In this document: one piece after another, positions 17,333 through 25,196 of the stretch | How positions within the stretch are numbered: position 1 is the first letter of the stretch | Layout: each line of letters begins with the position of its first letter | DNA from: Ramlibacter sp. | GTDB lineage: Bacteria > Pseudomonadota > Gammaproteobacteria > Burkholderiales > Burkholderiaceae_C | Assembly: GCA_029237735.1 (NCBI GenBank) | Contig: JAQZBU010000019.1 | Span: 1 to 43,934, forward strand | Length of the DNA stretch: 43,934 nucleotides | Direction: 5' to 3' | Made by a program: the position numbers and the translations under genes | Notes under the pieces: generated by a model | The model's database searches: none | What the model was told of the DNA's origin: nothing | The model's input: the letters and a program-made list of their open reading frames with translations, nothing else

Positions 17333-17375
17333 CCTGGCCTCCGGTCACCTGCACAAAGCGACATGCTTCGTACGC

Positions 17376-17392
17376 ATTATAGAACGATGTTC
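17376..17392 (-). promoter_or_regulatory. mcd promoter -10 with operator copy 4
   Basis: On the minus strand GAACATCGTTC (17392-17382) is directly followed by a perfect -10 TATAAT (17381-17376), about 45 bp before the mcd start. The operator therefore fills the -35/-10 spacer. The -35 region is poor, as expected if RNA polymerase needs help or if the site is a tight repression point. Confidence 0.65.
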
Positions 17393-17664
17393 TAATATTT
17401 CGGCCGTCGACAGTGAGCAGCCGGGTGCGCACTTCGATCAGCGCGTGCCAACTGCGTCCAACGAACCGTTCGTTCATAGGGGATACCGGATGGAGTTCAC
17501 CGGCACGGTTGCAGCGGAGGACGGCCTCCCTGGACCATCATGGCGCGCTGACCGGTGCGGGACAGTGTGCGCGAAGCGCTGAGCTGAGACGGGACGCCGC
17601 CCAGCCCCGAAACGGCTCTTGTGCGACGCTCCAGTGCGCCGGGGTGAGCCCCGGCACCGATCCG
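17393..17664. other. Gap between the IclR gene and the mcd promoter, with a perfect 15-bp palindrome
   Basis: No gene is visible here. The only structured element is AACGAACCGTTCGTT at 17460-17474, a perfect inverted repeat of 7-bp arms around one base. Its GAAC and GTTC halves are the same as in the eight operators, but the spacer is 1 bp instead of 3. It could be a second operator type or a terminator-like remnant of the IclR operon that ends at 17665. Confidence 0.45.
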
Positions 17665-18543
17665 CTAGACTGAAGGTTCGTCCTGTTCGGGAACCGGCAC
17701 GTGGACTGCTCCGACCACGCCCGATGCACGACGCGCCACGTCCTGGACTGAGGAAATCATCTTTCCAAGGTCCGCCTTGAACCGGTTGGACGGTCCGGCG
17801 ATGCTCAGTGAGGCCAGGCATCGGCCGTTGGAATCCAGCAGGGGCGCAGCGACCGACGCCAAGCCTTCCAGGTAGTGGTCGATGGCCCAGACCACGCCTT
17901 CGCGGCGGCCCTGGACGAGCGATTTGCGCAACCACGACTTGGTGATAGGCGTGGTCTTGGCGCGGATGCTCACCGTCGAGAGGTATTCCTCTAGCCAATC
18001 GGGAGGTGAATAGGCGAGCAGCAGCCGGCCAGCAGTACTTACATACAGCTGCCGGGTTGTGCCGGCCGTGATCTGGTAGCGAACCGGGTGCGGGCTATCG
18101 ATCACCTCGATATAAGTGACGACGCCCGCATCCCGATTGACGACCCCCAGCAGCACCGTCTCCTGCGTGCGGCTGGAAAGCTCCTCCATGAACGGGCGCA
18201 CCACCTTGCTGAAATTCCAGGCGGACTGCACGCCAGCGCACAGGCGAAACGCGGCGCCGGCCAGCCGGTACTGGCCGTTCTCGTGCACCAGGTAGCCGTC
18301 CGCAACGAGCGGGCGCAGCAGGTTGAGCAAGCTGCTCTTGGGCGTGTTCAGCGTCTCGCTCAACTCGGACAGCGCCATGCCCTGCGGAGCGCGCGAGAGC
18401 ACATGGAACATGCCCAGCACGCGCCGTAGCGAGCGAGGACCGGTCACGTCGCGGTCTGTGGAAGCGGGCGATTCTGCCGAATGCAAAGCCATGGAGGATG
18501 CCGATGAGCGCAACATTTGAGCAGATACTAACCGAGAGCGCAC
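17665..18543 (-). CDS. IclR-family transcriptional regulator (1)
   Basis: A 292-residue IclR regulator. The winged helix-turn-helix begins at DVTGPRSLRRVLGMF and includes LSELSETLNTPKSSLLNLLR; the effector domain follows with IDSPHPVRYQI and STAGRLLLAY. It acts as a dimer of dimers on palindromic DNA in this family, with the ligand in the C-terminal pocket. It is a near paralogue of the regulator at 30786. The start GTG 18543 has a GGCGGAG upstream and lies 12 bp after the SDR stop; ATG 18516 or 18492 are alternatives. As last gene of an operon that starts with operator copy 5, it would be under that operator's control. Confidence 0.9.
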   Translation of the reverse strand: MRSRLVSAQMLRSSASSMALHSAESPASTDRDVTGPRSLRRVLGMFHVLSRAPQGMALSELSETLNTPKSSLLNLLRPLVADGYLVHENGQYRLAGAAFRLCAGVQSAWNFSKVVRPFMEELSSRTQETVLLGVVNRDAGVVTYIEVIDSPHPVRYQITAGTTRQLYVSTAGRLLLAYSPPDWLEEYLSTVSIRAKTTPITKSWLRKSLVQGRREGVVWAIDHYLEGLASVAAPLLDSNGRCLASLSIAGPSNRFKADLGKMISSVQDVARRASGVVGAVHVPVPEQDEPSV

Positions 18544-18555
18544 CGGCGCTCCGCC

Positions 18556-19344
18556 TCAGCCGTGCATGGTCAACCCACCGCTGACGGAAATCACCTGCCC
18601 TGTCATGAAGTCCGTCGCCGGCGTGGCGAAATAGACGATGGTGTGCGCGATCTCACTTGGCTGCGCAAGCCGCTTGAGGGGAATGGAACGCACCAGCGCA
18701 TCCCGCAGCTTTTCCGTAATCGCGCCGTTGAACAGAGGGGTGTCGGTCGGTCCCGGCGCCACGCAGTTGCACGTGATCCCGAAGCGGGCCACTTCACGCG
18801 CGAGCGACTTCGTGAAAGCAATGACGGCCCCCTTCGTGCCCGCATAAAACGTTTCGCCACTGCTGCCGACCCGTCCCGCATCGCTCGCGACGGTCACGAT
18901 CTTGCCGCTGCGGCGCTCGACCATGTGCGGCAGCAGCCTGTGAATCAGTCGCACGGGGCCGATGTAGTTGACCTTTGCGAGCAGTTCCCACACGTCAGGC
19001 GTGTTCTCCAAGAAAGGCATCACGCGGTCGAGCCCCGCGACGTTAGCGATGATGTCGGGAGCGCTGCCGAGCACATCCATCGCGGACTGCGCAAATGCAT
19101 CGACGCTGGCCCCGTCGGCGAGGTCCAGCGGCAGGAAGTCAGCCCTGCCACCGGTGGCGCGGATTTCCTGCATCGTTTGTTCGCCGCGCTCTCGGGCGAT
19201 GTCGCCTCCGATCACGCGGGCGCCCGCACTTGCGAATTCCAGCGCAGTCGCGCGGCCAATGCCGGATGCAACTCCGGTGATCACGACCGTCTTTCCGGTC
19301 AGGTCGGTTGCTTGTCGCCAGTTGGCGGGTGTCGGGGTTTCCAT
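18556..19344 (-). CDS. Short-chain dehydrogenase (BadH/FabG-like 3-hydroxyacyl-CoA dehydrogenase)
   Basis: A 262-residue SDR. TGVASGIG (23-30) binds NAD(P); the triad is Ser154, Tyr167, Lys171 (FYAGTK). The NNAG motif is NVAG. The ending TGQVISVSGGLTMHG resembles 2-hydroxycyclohexanecarboxyl-CoA dehydrogenase (BadH) and related 3-hydroxyacyl-CoA dehydrogenases. In this operon it would perform the third beta-oxidation step after PimCD and the ECH at 19386. The next gene downstream is IclR, 12 bp away; an SDR gene directly before an IclR gene recurs at 31713/30786. Confidence 0.85.
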   Translation of the reverse strand: METPTPANWRQATDLTGKTVVITGVASGIGRATALEFASAGARVIGGDIARERGEQTMQEIRATGGRADFLPLDLADGASVDAFAQSAMDVLGSAPDIIANVAGLDRVMPFLENTPDVWELLAKVNYIGPVRLIHRLLPHMVERRSGKIVTVASDAGRVGSSGETFYAGTKGAVIAFTKSLAREVARFGITCNCVAPGPTDTPLFNGAITEKLRDALVRSIPLKRLAQPSEIAHTIVYFATPATDFMTGQVISVSGGLTMHG

Positions 19345-19385
19345 CGATGCTCCTGGGAAGGGTGGTTGCGGTCAATCAATCAACG

Positions 19386-20153
19386 TCAGCTGGGCCGGGC
19401 GCTCTTTTGCACGAAGGCCCCGATCAGCTTTTGGGCTTCTGCGGTGTTCAGCAACTGCCCGCCGGCGTGGCGCTCCAGCGCGAAGCCGCGCTGGTCCTGC
19501 GTGCCTGCTGCGGCGATCAACTCCTTGGCGACCGCCAACGCAGGGCGAGGCAGCGCCGCGATTCGCAGCGCCAACTCGGCGGCGGCCTGAGGGAGAGCTT
19601 CGCGCGCTACCGCCCACTGCACCAGCCCGAGCTCCAGCGCGGTCCTGCCATCGACCAGTTCGGCGCCAAGGATCAGGCGGCTCGCGACTCCGGCGCCGGC
19701 CAGCCGCGTGAGGCGTTGCGTGCCGCCGAGCGCGGGGATCAATCCAAGCCCGACTTCGGGCAACCCCAACCTGGCTTCGAATGCGGCCATTCGCAAGTCG
19801 CAGGACAGCGCAAGTTCCATCCCGCCGCCGAGCGCAGCCCCGCCGATCTCGGCCAGCGTCACGCGCGGCAGCTTCTGGAGCCGGTCGAACGCACGCTGCA
19901 ACCGGCCGATGTAGGCCGCCAGCCGAGCGGCAGGCGCAGCATCCGAAGTCCACGAGTGGATCTGCGCAAGGTCGGCCCCGGCGGCAAAGACCTTTTGGGC
20001 GCTGCGCAGGTGCAGCACCGTCCAATCGTCCCGGCCTTCAAGCGCATCGAGCTGCAGCTCGAAAGCATCGCCCCATTCGTCGCTGATGGCGTTCACGGGA
20101 GGCCGGCAGAGGGTCAGGGTCGCCACGTTGCGGTCGATGGAGAGTTCCAGCAT
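19386..20153 (-). CDS. Enoyl-CoA hydratase/isomerase family protein
   Basis: A 255-residue crotonase-fold protein with both glutamates expected of a hydratase: AALGGGMELALSCD and LGLPEVGLGLIPALGGTQRL. It should hydrate the trans-2-enoyl-CoA formed by the PimC/PimD dehydrogenase. I chose ATG 20153 because the family N-terminus (MLELSIDRNVATLTL) starts there and GGGACT precedes it; an ATG at 20204, overlapping the PimD stop, would add 17 residues without homology. It is fifth in the seven-gene minus-strand operon. Confidence 0.88.
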   Translation of the reverse strand: MLELSIDRNVATLTLCRPPVNAISDEWGDAFELQLDALEGRDDWTVLHLRSAQKVFAAGADLAQIHSWTSDAAPAARLAAYIGRLQRAFDRLQKLPRVTLAEIGGAALGGGMELALSCDLRMAAFEARLGLPEVGLGLIPALGGTQRLTRLAGAGVASRLILGAELVDGRTALELGLVQWAVAREALPQAAAELALRIAALPRPALAVAKELIAAAGTQDQRGFALERHAGGQLLNTAEAQKLIGAFVQKSARPS

Positions 20154-20203
20154 ATTAGTCCCGTGGGTCGTTGGTGGATGCCTGGACGGCGACTGCGGGC
20201 CCA

Positions 20204-21343
20204 TCACGTCACGAGCGATGCGTACAACTCGACGTGATGCTCGCTGTCGCCCCAGGTCTTGTCGATGCCGACCAGACGCTTGAAGTAGTGACCGCTCATC
20301 ATCTCGTCGGTCATGCCCATGCCGCCGTGCAGCTGGGTGGCTGCCTCGCCCGACTCTCGTCCGCAGCGTCCGACCAGGACCTTCGCGGCGGACACCGTGC
20401 GCCGGCGGGTGGCGGCATCAGGCTCCTCGACGCCCGCGGCAGCCATGAACGCTGCCGCCCGGGCCTGCTCCAGGCAGATGACCATCCCGGCTGCCCGGTG
20501 CTGCAGGGCCTGGAAGCTGCCGATCGGCTTGCCGAATTGCCTGCGCGTGCGCAGGTAATCGGTGGTCAGTTCCAGCAGCTTCTGCATGGCGCCGACGGCT
20601 TCCGCGCAGAGCGCGGCGATGCCGTGGTCGACGCCCAGTTCGAGCGCCGGGTAGCCCTCACCCTCCGGCCCGAGCAGCGCATCACGCGTGAGCTTGACGC
20701 CGGTGAACCGCACTTCCGCGACGCGCTGCCCGTCGAAGCTCGGAAAGGCCTGGACTTCGATGCCCGCCGCTGCGCGCGGTACCAGGAACAACGAGATTCC
20801 ATGTCGGTCATCGGGCGCGCCGGAGGTGCGCGCCGGAACCACCAGAATGTCGGCGCTGTCGCCGTAAGGCACGACGCTCTTGGTGCCGGACAAGTCCCAG
20901 CCGCCGGCCGCGTCCGGCACCGCCCGTGACTGGGCGTGCCACATGTCGAATCCGCCGCTGCGCTCGACGCAGGCAAGCGCGAACAGCGTCTCGCCGGCCA
21001 GCAGGGCAGGAAAGAACCGGTTTTTTTGCGACTCGCTCCCGTTGGCCGCCAGCAGCCGGGCCGCCACCACGGCGTTTTGCACGAAGGGTTCGACCACCAG
21101 TCCGCTTCCGAACCGCTCCATGACGACTAGGGCGTCAGTCGGTGAGCCACCCATCCCGCCATAGGCTTCCGGAATGTTCACGCCCAGCAACCCGGTGGCT
21201 GCGAGCGTGCGCCACTGCTCGCGCGAGAAACCTTCGGCCTGCCGCAGCGAGGCCTTGCGGGCTTCGAACGAGTAATCCTTTTCCACGAAGCGGTCGACCA
21301 GCTCGGCCAACATGCGTTGCTCTTCGTTCAATGAAAAATCCAT
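20204..21343 (-). CDS. pimD: Acyl-CoA dehydrogenase, pimeloyl-CoA dehydrogenase small-subunit type
   Basis: A 379-residue acyl-CoA dehydrogenase family protein of the PimD kind: MDFSLNEEQRMLAELVDRFV, LGVNIPEAYGGMGG, a degenerate beta domain (CVERSGGFD in place of the usual TEPxxGSD), TRRQFGKPIGSFQALQHR, and the ending QLHGGMGMTDEMMSGHYFKR, which lacks the EGT base motif. In the known heteromeric enzymes one subunit contributes the catalytic base and the other the structural part. It lies 10 bp downstream of its partner. Pimeloyl-CoA is the inferred substrate class; other medium dicarboxyl-CoAs are equally possible. Confidence 0.82.
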   Translation of the reverse strand: MDFSLNEEQRMLAELVDRFVEKDYSFEARKASLRQAEGFSREQWRTLAATGLLGVNIPEAYGGMGGSPTDALVVMERFGSGLVVEPFVQNAVVAARLLAANGSESQKNRFFPALLAGETLFALACVERSGGFDMWHAQSRAVPDAAGGWDLSGTKSVVPYGDSADILVVPARTSGAPDDRHGISLFLVPRAAAGIEVQAFPSFDGQRVAEVRFTGVKLTRDALLGPEGEGYPALELGVDHGIAALCAEAVGAMQKLLELTTDYLRTRRQFGKPIGSFQALQHRAAGMVICLEQARAAAFMAAAGVEEPDAATRRRTVSAAKVLVGRCGRESGEAATQLHGGMGMTDEMMSGHYFKRLVGIDKTWGDSEHHVELYASLVT

Positions 21344-21353
21344 GCTGCGCTCC

Positions 21354-22550
21354 TTACAACCCGAGGACTATCTTGGCGATGATGTTTTTCTGCACTTCGT
21401 TGGTCCCACCGTAGATAGCCACCTTGCGCATGTCGAAGTACACGCCGCCCAGAGGCTCCGCGTAATCGGGCCCGGGACGAGGACCGGCATACTCGGTGGC
21501 CAGCAGTTCCTCGCTGTAGGGAATGGCGCCCGGCCCCACCGCATCCATCAGCAGGCGGGCCAGGTCGCCCTGGAGTTCGGAGCCCCGCACCTTCAGCACG
21601 GACGCCTCGGCACCTACCGGGCGGCCTTCGTTCTCGGCCGAAACCAGGCGCAGCAGCGACCATTCGTGCGCCAGCAACTCGATCTCGATGCGGGCGATGC
21701 GTTCACGAAAGCGCGATGACTCAATCAGCGGGCGGCCGCGGCTGGTCTCGCGCAGCGCAACATCCTTGAGCCGCGTCAACAGCCGCTTGCACATGCCGAT
21801 CCCGGCGATGTTGCTGCGCTCGTGCACGAGCAGGAACTTGGCGTAGGTCCAGCCCTTGTTCTGCTCGCCAACCAAGTTTTCCACCGGAACCTCCACGTTC
21901 TCGAGGAAAACCTCGTTGACGTCGTGACTGCCGTCGAGAGTCTTGATGGGCCGTACGGTAATGCCCGGGCTGTTCATGTCGATAAGCAGGAAAGAGATCC
22001 CTTCCTGCGCCTTGACATCGACTGCGGTGCGCACCAGGCAGAACATCAGGTTCGCCCATTGGGCAAACGAGGTCCAGATTTTCTGCCCGTTGACGACGTA
22101 CTTGTTGCCCACACGCTCGGCCCGCGTCTTGAGCGATGCGAGGTCCGACCCGGCGCCCGGCTCTGAGTACCCTTGGCACCACCAGTCCTCGGAGCGCAGA
22201 ATCCTAGGCAGATAGCGCTGCTTTTGTTGGGGCGTGCCGAACGTATAGATCACTGGCCCGACCATCGAGAGGCCGAACGGCATCTGCCGCGGCGCGCCAC
22301 CGGCGAAGCACTCCTCCTCGAAGATGACCCGACGCGCTGCGTCCCAGCCGGTGCCCCCGTGTTCGACCGGCCACCCCGGCGCGGCCCAGCCGCGCTCGTT
22401 CAGCGTGCGCTGCCAGCGCACATAGTCGTCGCGGCCGACGCGGCGCAGGCCGACCACGCGCTCGCAGATGTCGGCCGCAAGGTTCGTGCGAACGAAGTCG
22501 CGCACTTCTGTGCGGAACGCAGTCTCTTCGGATGTGGGTTTCAGGTTCAT
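21354..22550 (-). CDS. pimC: Acyl-CoA dehydrogenase, pimeloyl-CoA dehydrogenase large-subunit type
   Basis: A 398-residue acyl-CoA dehydrogenase family protein of the PimC kind, recognisable by RGWAAPGWPVEHGGTGW, QGYSEPGAGSDLASLKTRA, NGQKIWTSFAQWANLMFCLV and IYGGTNEVQKNIIAKIVLGL. The usual C-terminal base (IYEGT) is Gly here; the alternative Glu of the isovaleryl/long-chain position appears to be in LLVHERSNIAG. Together with PimD it should form a heteromeric dehydrogenase for dicarboxyl-CoA or similarly polar acyl-CoA. It follows another full dehydrogenase gene by 41 bp. Confidence 0.85.
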   Translation of the reverse strand: MNLKPTSEETAFRTEVRDFVRTNLAADICERVVGLRRVGRDDYVRWQRTLNERGWAAPGWPVEHGGTGWDAARRVIFEEECFAGGAPRQMPFGLSMVGPVIYTFGTPQQKQRYLPRILRSEDWWCQGYSEPGAGSDLASLKTRAERVGNKYVVNGQKIWTSFAQWANLMFCLVRTAVDVKAQEGISFLLIDMNSPGITVRPIKTLDGSHDVNEVFLENVEVPVENLVGEQNKGWTYAKFLLVHERSNIAGIGMCKRLLTRLKDVALRETSRGRPLIESSRFRERIARIEIELLAHEWSLLRLVSAENEGRPVGAEASVLKVRGSELQGDLARLLMDAVGPGAIPYSEELLATEYAGPRPGPDYAEPLGGVYFDMRKVAIYGGTNEVQKNIIAKIVLGL

Positions 22551-22591
22551 GTGGGCTCGGTGCCGTGACTCGGTGATTGAGGAAGATGCGT

Positions 22592-23764
22592 TTAGAAGGA
22601 GCGCGGCATGCCAAGCACATGTTCACCGACATACGAGAGGATCAGGTTGGTCGAGATTGGCGCCACCTGGTACAGGCGCGTCTCGCGGAACTTGCGCTCG
22701 ATGTCGTATTCGCAGGCGAACCCGAAACCGCCGTGCGTCTGCAGGCAGGCGTTGGCGGCCTCCCAGGAGGCCTTGGCCGCGAGGTACTTGGCCATGTTCG
22801 CTTCCGCCCCGCACGGCTGGTTGTCCTCGTACAGCCGACAGGCCCTGTACCGCATCAGGTTCGCCGCCTCGACTTCGATATAGCTCTCGGCGATCGGGAA
22901 CTGCACGCCTTGGTTGCGGCCGATCGGACGGTCGAACACGTTGCGTTCAGTGGCGTACCTGCTGGCCTTGTCGACAAACCAGTAGCCATCGCCGATGCAC
23001 TCGGCGGCGATCAGGATGCGCTCGGCGTTCAGTCCTTCCAGGATGTACTTGAAGCCCTTGCCCTCCTCGCCGATCAGGCTCTCCTGGGGCAGTTCGAGGT
23101 TGTCGAAGAACAGTTCGTTGGTCTCGTGGTTGACCATGTTCGGTATCGGCCGCACCGTCAGTCCGTTGCCCACGGCATGGTGGAGGTCAACGAGGAAACA
23201 AGACAGGCCTTCCGACTTGCGGGCGACCTGGTCGATCGGGGTCGTGCGCGCCAGGAGGATCATCATGTCCGAGTGCTGGACCCGCGAGATCCAGACCTTC
23301 TGCCCGTTCACCACGTAGCGGCCATCCTTCTTCACCGCCGTCGTCTTCAGCTTGGTAGTGTCTGTTCCGGTGCTCGGCTCGGTCACGGCCATGGCCTGGA
23401 TCCGCAGTTCGCCCTTGGCGATGCTGGGCAGATACCGGCGCTTCTGCTCCTCCGAGCCTTGGCGCAACAAGGTGTTCATGTTGTACATCTGCCCGTGGCA
23501 GAAGCCGGAGTTCCCGCCGCAGCGGTTGATCTCCTCCATGATCACCGAGGCCTCCGTCAAGCCGAGGCCAGAGCCGCCGTACTCCTGCGGAATGAGCGCT
23601 GCCATCCAGCCGGCCTTCGTCAAAGCATCCACAAATGCATCCGGGTAGCCGCGCTCGTGGTCGATCCGGCGCCAGTACTCTGCCGGGTATTGCGCACAGA
23701 GTGCGCGCAGGGCTTCGCGAAGCTCGGGGAAATCGAGGCTGCTGTCCATGAATCTGTTTTGCAT
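22592..23764 (-). CDS. Acyl-CoA dehydrogenase
   Basis: A 390-residue acyl-CoA dehydrogenase. It has MAALIPQEYGGSGLGLTEAS, AVTEPSTGTDTTKLKTTA, NGQKVWISRVQHSDMMILLA, and an ending QTHGGFGFACEYDIERKFRE. No EGT base motif is present at the C terminus; the Glu in LNAERILIAAE occupies the isovaleryl-CoA dehydrogenase position and is the likely base, which often goes with branched substrates. The start is uncertain between ATG 23764 and ATG 23749; neither has a clear ribosome-binding site. It is second in the operon, directly after the racemase, so a 2-methyl-branched acyl-CoA is a reasonable substrate guess. Confidence 0.88.
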   Translation of the reverse strand: MQNRFMDSSLDFPELREALRALCAQYPAEYWRRIDHERGYPDAFVDALTKAGWMAALIPQEYGGSGLGLTEASVIMEEINRCGGNSGFCHGQMYNMNTLLRQGSEEQKRRYLPSIAKGELRIQAMAVTEPSTGTDTTKLKTTAVKKDGRYVVNGQKVWISRVQHSDMMILLARTTPIDQVARKSEGLSCFLVDLHHAVGNGLTVRPIPNMVNHETNELFFDNLELPQESLIGEEGKGFKYILEGLNAERILIAAECIGDGYWFVDKASRYATERNVFDRPIGRNQGVQFPIAESYIEVEAANLMRYRACRLYEDNQPCGAEANMAKYLAAKASWEAANACLQTHGGFGFACEYDIERKFRETRLYQVAPISTNLILSYVGEHVLGMPRSF

Positions 23765-23790
23765 AGGGACGGCCACGGAGGCGGGTTTTG

Positions 23791-24942
23791 CTAGCGGATG
23801 GTTTCGGCCGCGCGCGCTGCAGCGATCTCCGCGGCCGGCAGCCAGGATGCGAGTGCGGAGTCCACGTCCGCATCGTTCGGCGCGGGGGGCGTGGGATCGG
23901 GCGGCACGGTGCGGGAAAACCTGGGAGCCGGAGCCGGCTGCGTGACGCCGTCCACCTCTATGAAGGTCCGGCGCTGAGTCAGGTGCGGATGGCGCGGCGC
24001 CTCCGCCCAGTTCAGCACCGGGGCGAAGCAGGCATCGCTTTGCTGCAGCCGGTCCGTCCATTCATCACGCGTGCGGGTGCGAAACACCGAGCTCATGAGC
24101 TCGCGCGCCTTCGGCCAGGCGGCGCGGTCAGACTGGCTACCGAGATCTCTGGGATCTAGGCTGAGCCGGGCAAGCAGTTCGGCCAAGAACTTGGGCTCGA
24201 TCGGTCCGACGGTGATCCACTTGCCGTCTGCGCATTCGTAGACGTCATAGAACCAGGCGCCTCCGTCCGTGAGGTTGGTGCCGCGCTCGCCCAACATGCC
24301 CGCGGCAGCCATACCGAAGAAGCTCGTGGCGAGGTGCGCGGCGCCGTCGACGATGGCGGCGTCGACCACCTGCCCCTTGCCCGACTGCCTCGCCTCCAGC
24401 ACTGCCGCAAGCAGACCGAACGCCAGGTAGAGCGACCCCCCGGCATAGTCGCCGACGAGGTTGAGGGGGATCGATGGCGGCGCTCCCTCGCGGCCGATGG
24501 CTTCCAGGATCCCGGTGAGCGCGAGGTAGTTGATGTCGTGCCCCGCCGACTGCGACAGCGGCCCCTCCTGCCCCCACCCGGTGATCCGTCCGTACACCAG
24601 CTTCGGGTTCCTCCCAAGGCAGGTATCGGGGCCCAGTCCGAGTCGCTCGGTGACGCCGGGGCGAAATCCTTCGATCAGCGCGTCGGCGCCTTCAACCAAT
24701 CTCAGCACGAAAGCCTGGGCCTCGGGGTCCTTCAGGTCCAGCGAAATACTGGGCCGGTTGCGCAGCAGCAGGTTGTAGCGCAGCGGGCGCTGGATGCCGA
24801 GACCGGACGGCTCACGACGGTCGATCCGCAGCACGCTCGCCCCCAGATCGGCCAGCAGCATGGCGCACATCGGCCCGGGCCCGATGCCGGCCAGTTCGAT
24901 GATCTTGAGTCCGGCCAGTGGACCGCGGGATGTGGTTGTCAT
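23791..24942 (-). CDS. Alpha-methylacyl-CoA racemase (CaiB/BaiF fold)
   Basis: A 383-residue member of the class III CoA-transferase fold that matches the racemase branch: IIELAGIGPGPMCAMLLADL, then SAGHDINYLALTG with His135 and LVGDYAGGSLYLAFGLL with Asp165, the known His/Asp acid-base pair, and GGAWFYDVYECADGKWITVG. Such enzymes epimerise the 2-methyl centre of 2-methylacyl-CoA so that stereospecific dehydrogenases can act. I chose ATG 24942 over GTG 24963 because family homology starts soon after and GAAGAAG precedes it. It is first in the seven-gene operon; the promoter with operator copy 5 is about 75 bp upstream. Confidence 0.88.
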   Translation of the reverse strand: MTTTSRGPLAGLKIIELAGIGPGPMCAMLLADLGASVLRIDRREPSGLGIQRPLRYNLLLRNRPSISLDLKDPEAQAFVLRLVEGADALIEGFRPGVTERLGLGPDTCLGRNPKLVYGRITGWGQEGPLSQSAGHDINYLALTGILEAIGREGAPPSIPLNLVGDYAGGSLYLAFGLLAAVLEARQSGKGQVVDAAIVDGAAHLATSFFGMAAAGMLGERGTNLTDGGAWFYDVYECADGKWITVGPIEPKFLAELLARLSLDPRDLGSQSDRAAWPKARELMSSVFRTRTRDEWTDRLQQSDACFAPVLNWAEAPRHPHLTQRRTFIEVDGVTQPAPAPRFSRTVPPDPTPPAPNDADVDSALASWLPAAEIAAARAAETIR

Positions 24943-25012
24943 GTGATGATGCTTCTTCGACACGGGTGCGACCGCGTTCGGCCGCTGCCTGCGCGGATAA
25001 TTGCCGATTGGT

Positions 25013-25023
25013 GAACGTTGTTC
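25013..25023. promoter_or_regulatory. GAAC-N3-RTTC operator, copy 5
   Basis: GAACGTTGTTC, identical to copy 1. On the minus strand it begins 3 bp after the -10 of the promoter at 25027-25056, so it should cover the start of the racemase-led operon transcript. Confidence 0.72.
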
Positions 25024-25026
25024 GAT

Positions 25027-25056
25027 AATATAAACTTAAAACAGCTCTTTGGTCAA
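25027..25056 (-). promoter_or_regulatory. Sigma-70 promoter of the racemase-PimCD-IclR operon
   Basis: On the minus strand TTGACC (25056-25051) and TATATT (25032-25027) are separated by 18 bp, and the operator follows after ATC. The block TTTATATTATCGAAC is nearly the same as the block at the rightward promoter, TTTATACTATCGAAC. Confidence 0.7.
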
Positions 25057-25089
25057 TGCCCAGGGCGCATCTTGAAGATGGCCACGCCG

Positions 25090-25134
25090 TTGACACGCTC
25101 CGGGCGCGACGGTTTATACTATCGAACGACATTC
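25090..25134 (+). promoter_or_regulatory. Sigma-70 promoter of the CoA-transferase at 25197, with operator copy 6
   Basis: A perfect -35 TTGACA (25090-25095) and a -10 TATACT (25115-25120) are separated by 19 bp, slightly long. GAACGACATTC (25124-25134) begins 3 bp after the -10 and would overlap the transcription start. It is divergent from the promoter at 25027-25056. Confidence 0.7.
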
Positions 25135-25196
25135 ATATATACGACCAACGCCGCCTGTGGGCGGCCTGGCCAAGCGTGCAACTGGAGCAACGGACA

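Noticed and set aside
25056..25196. Upstream extension of the CoA-transferase at 25197
   Set aside because: It would place the promoter and operator copy 6 inside the coding region and has no family resemblance; ATG 25197 has a suitable ribosome-binding site.
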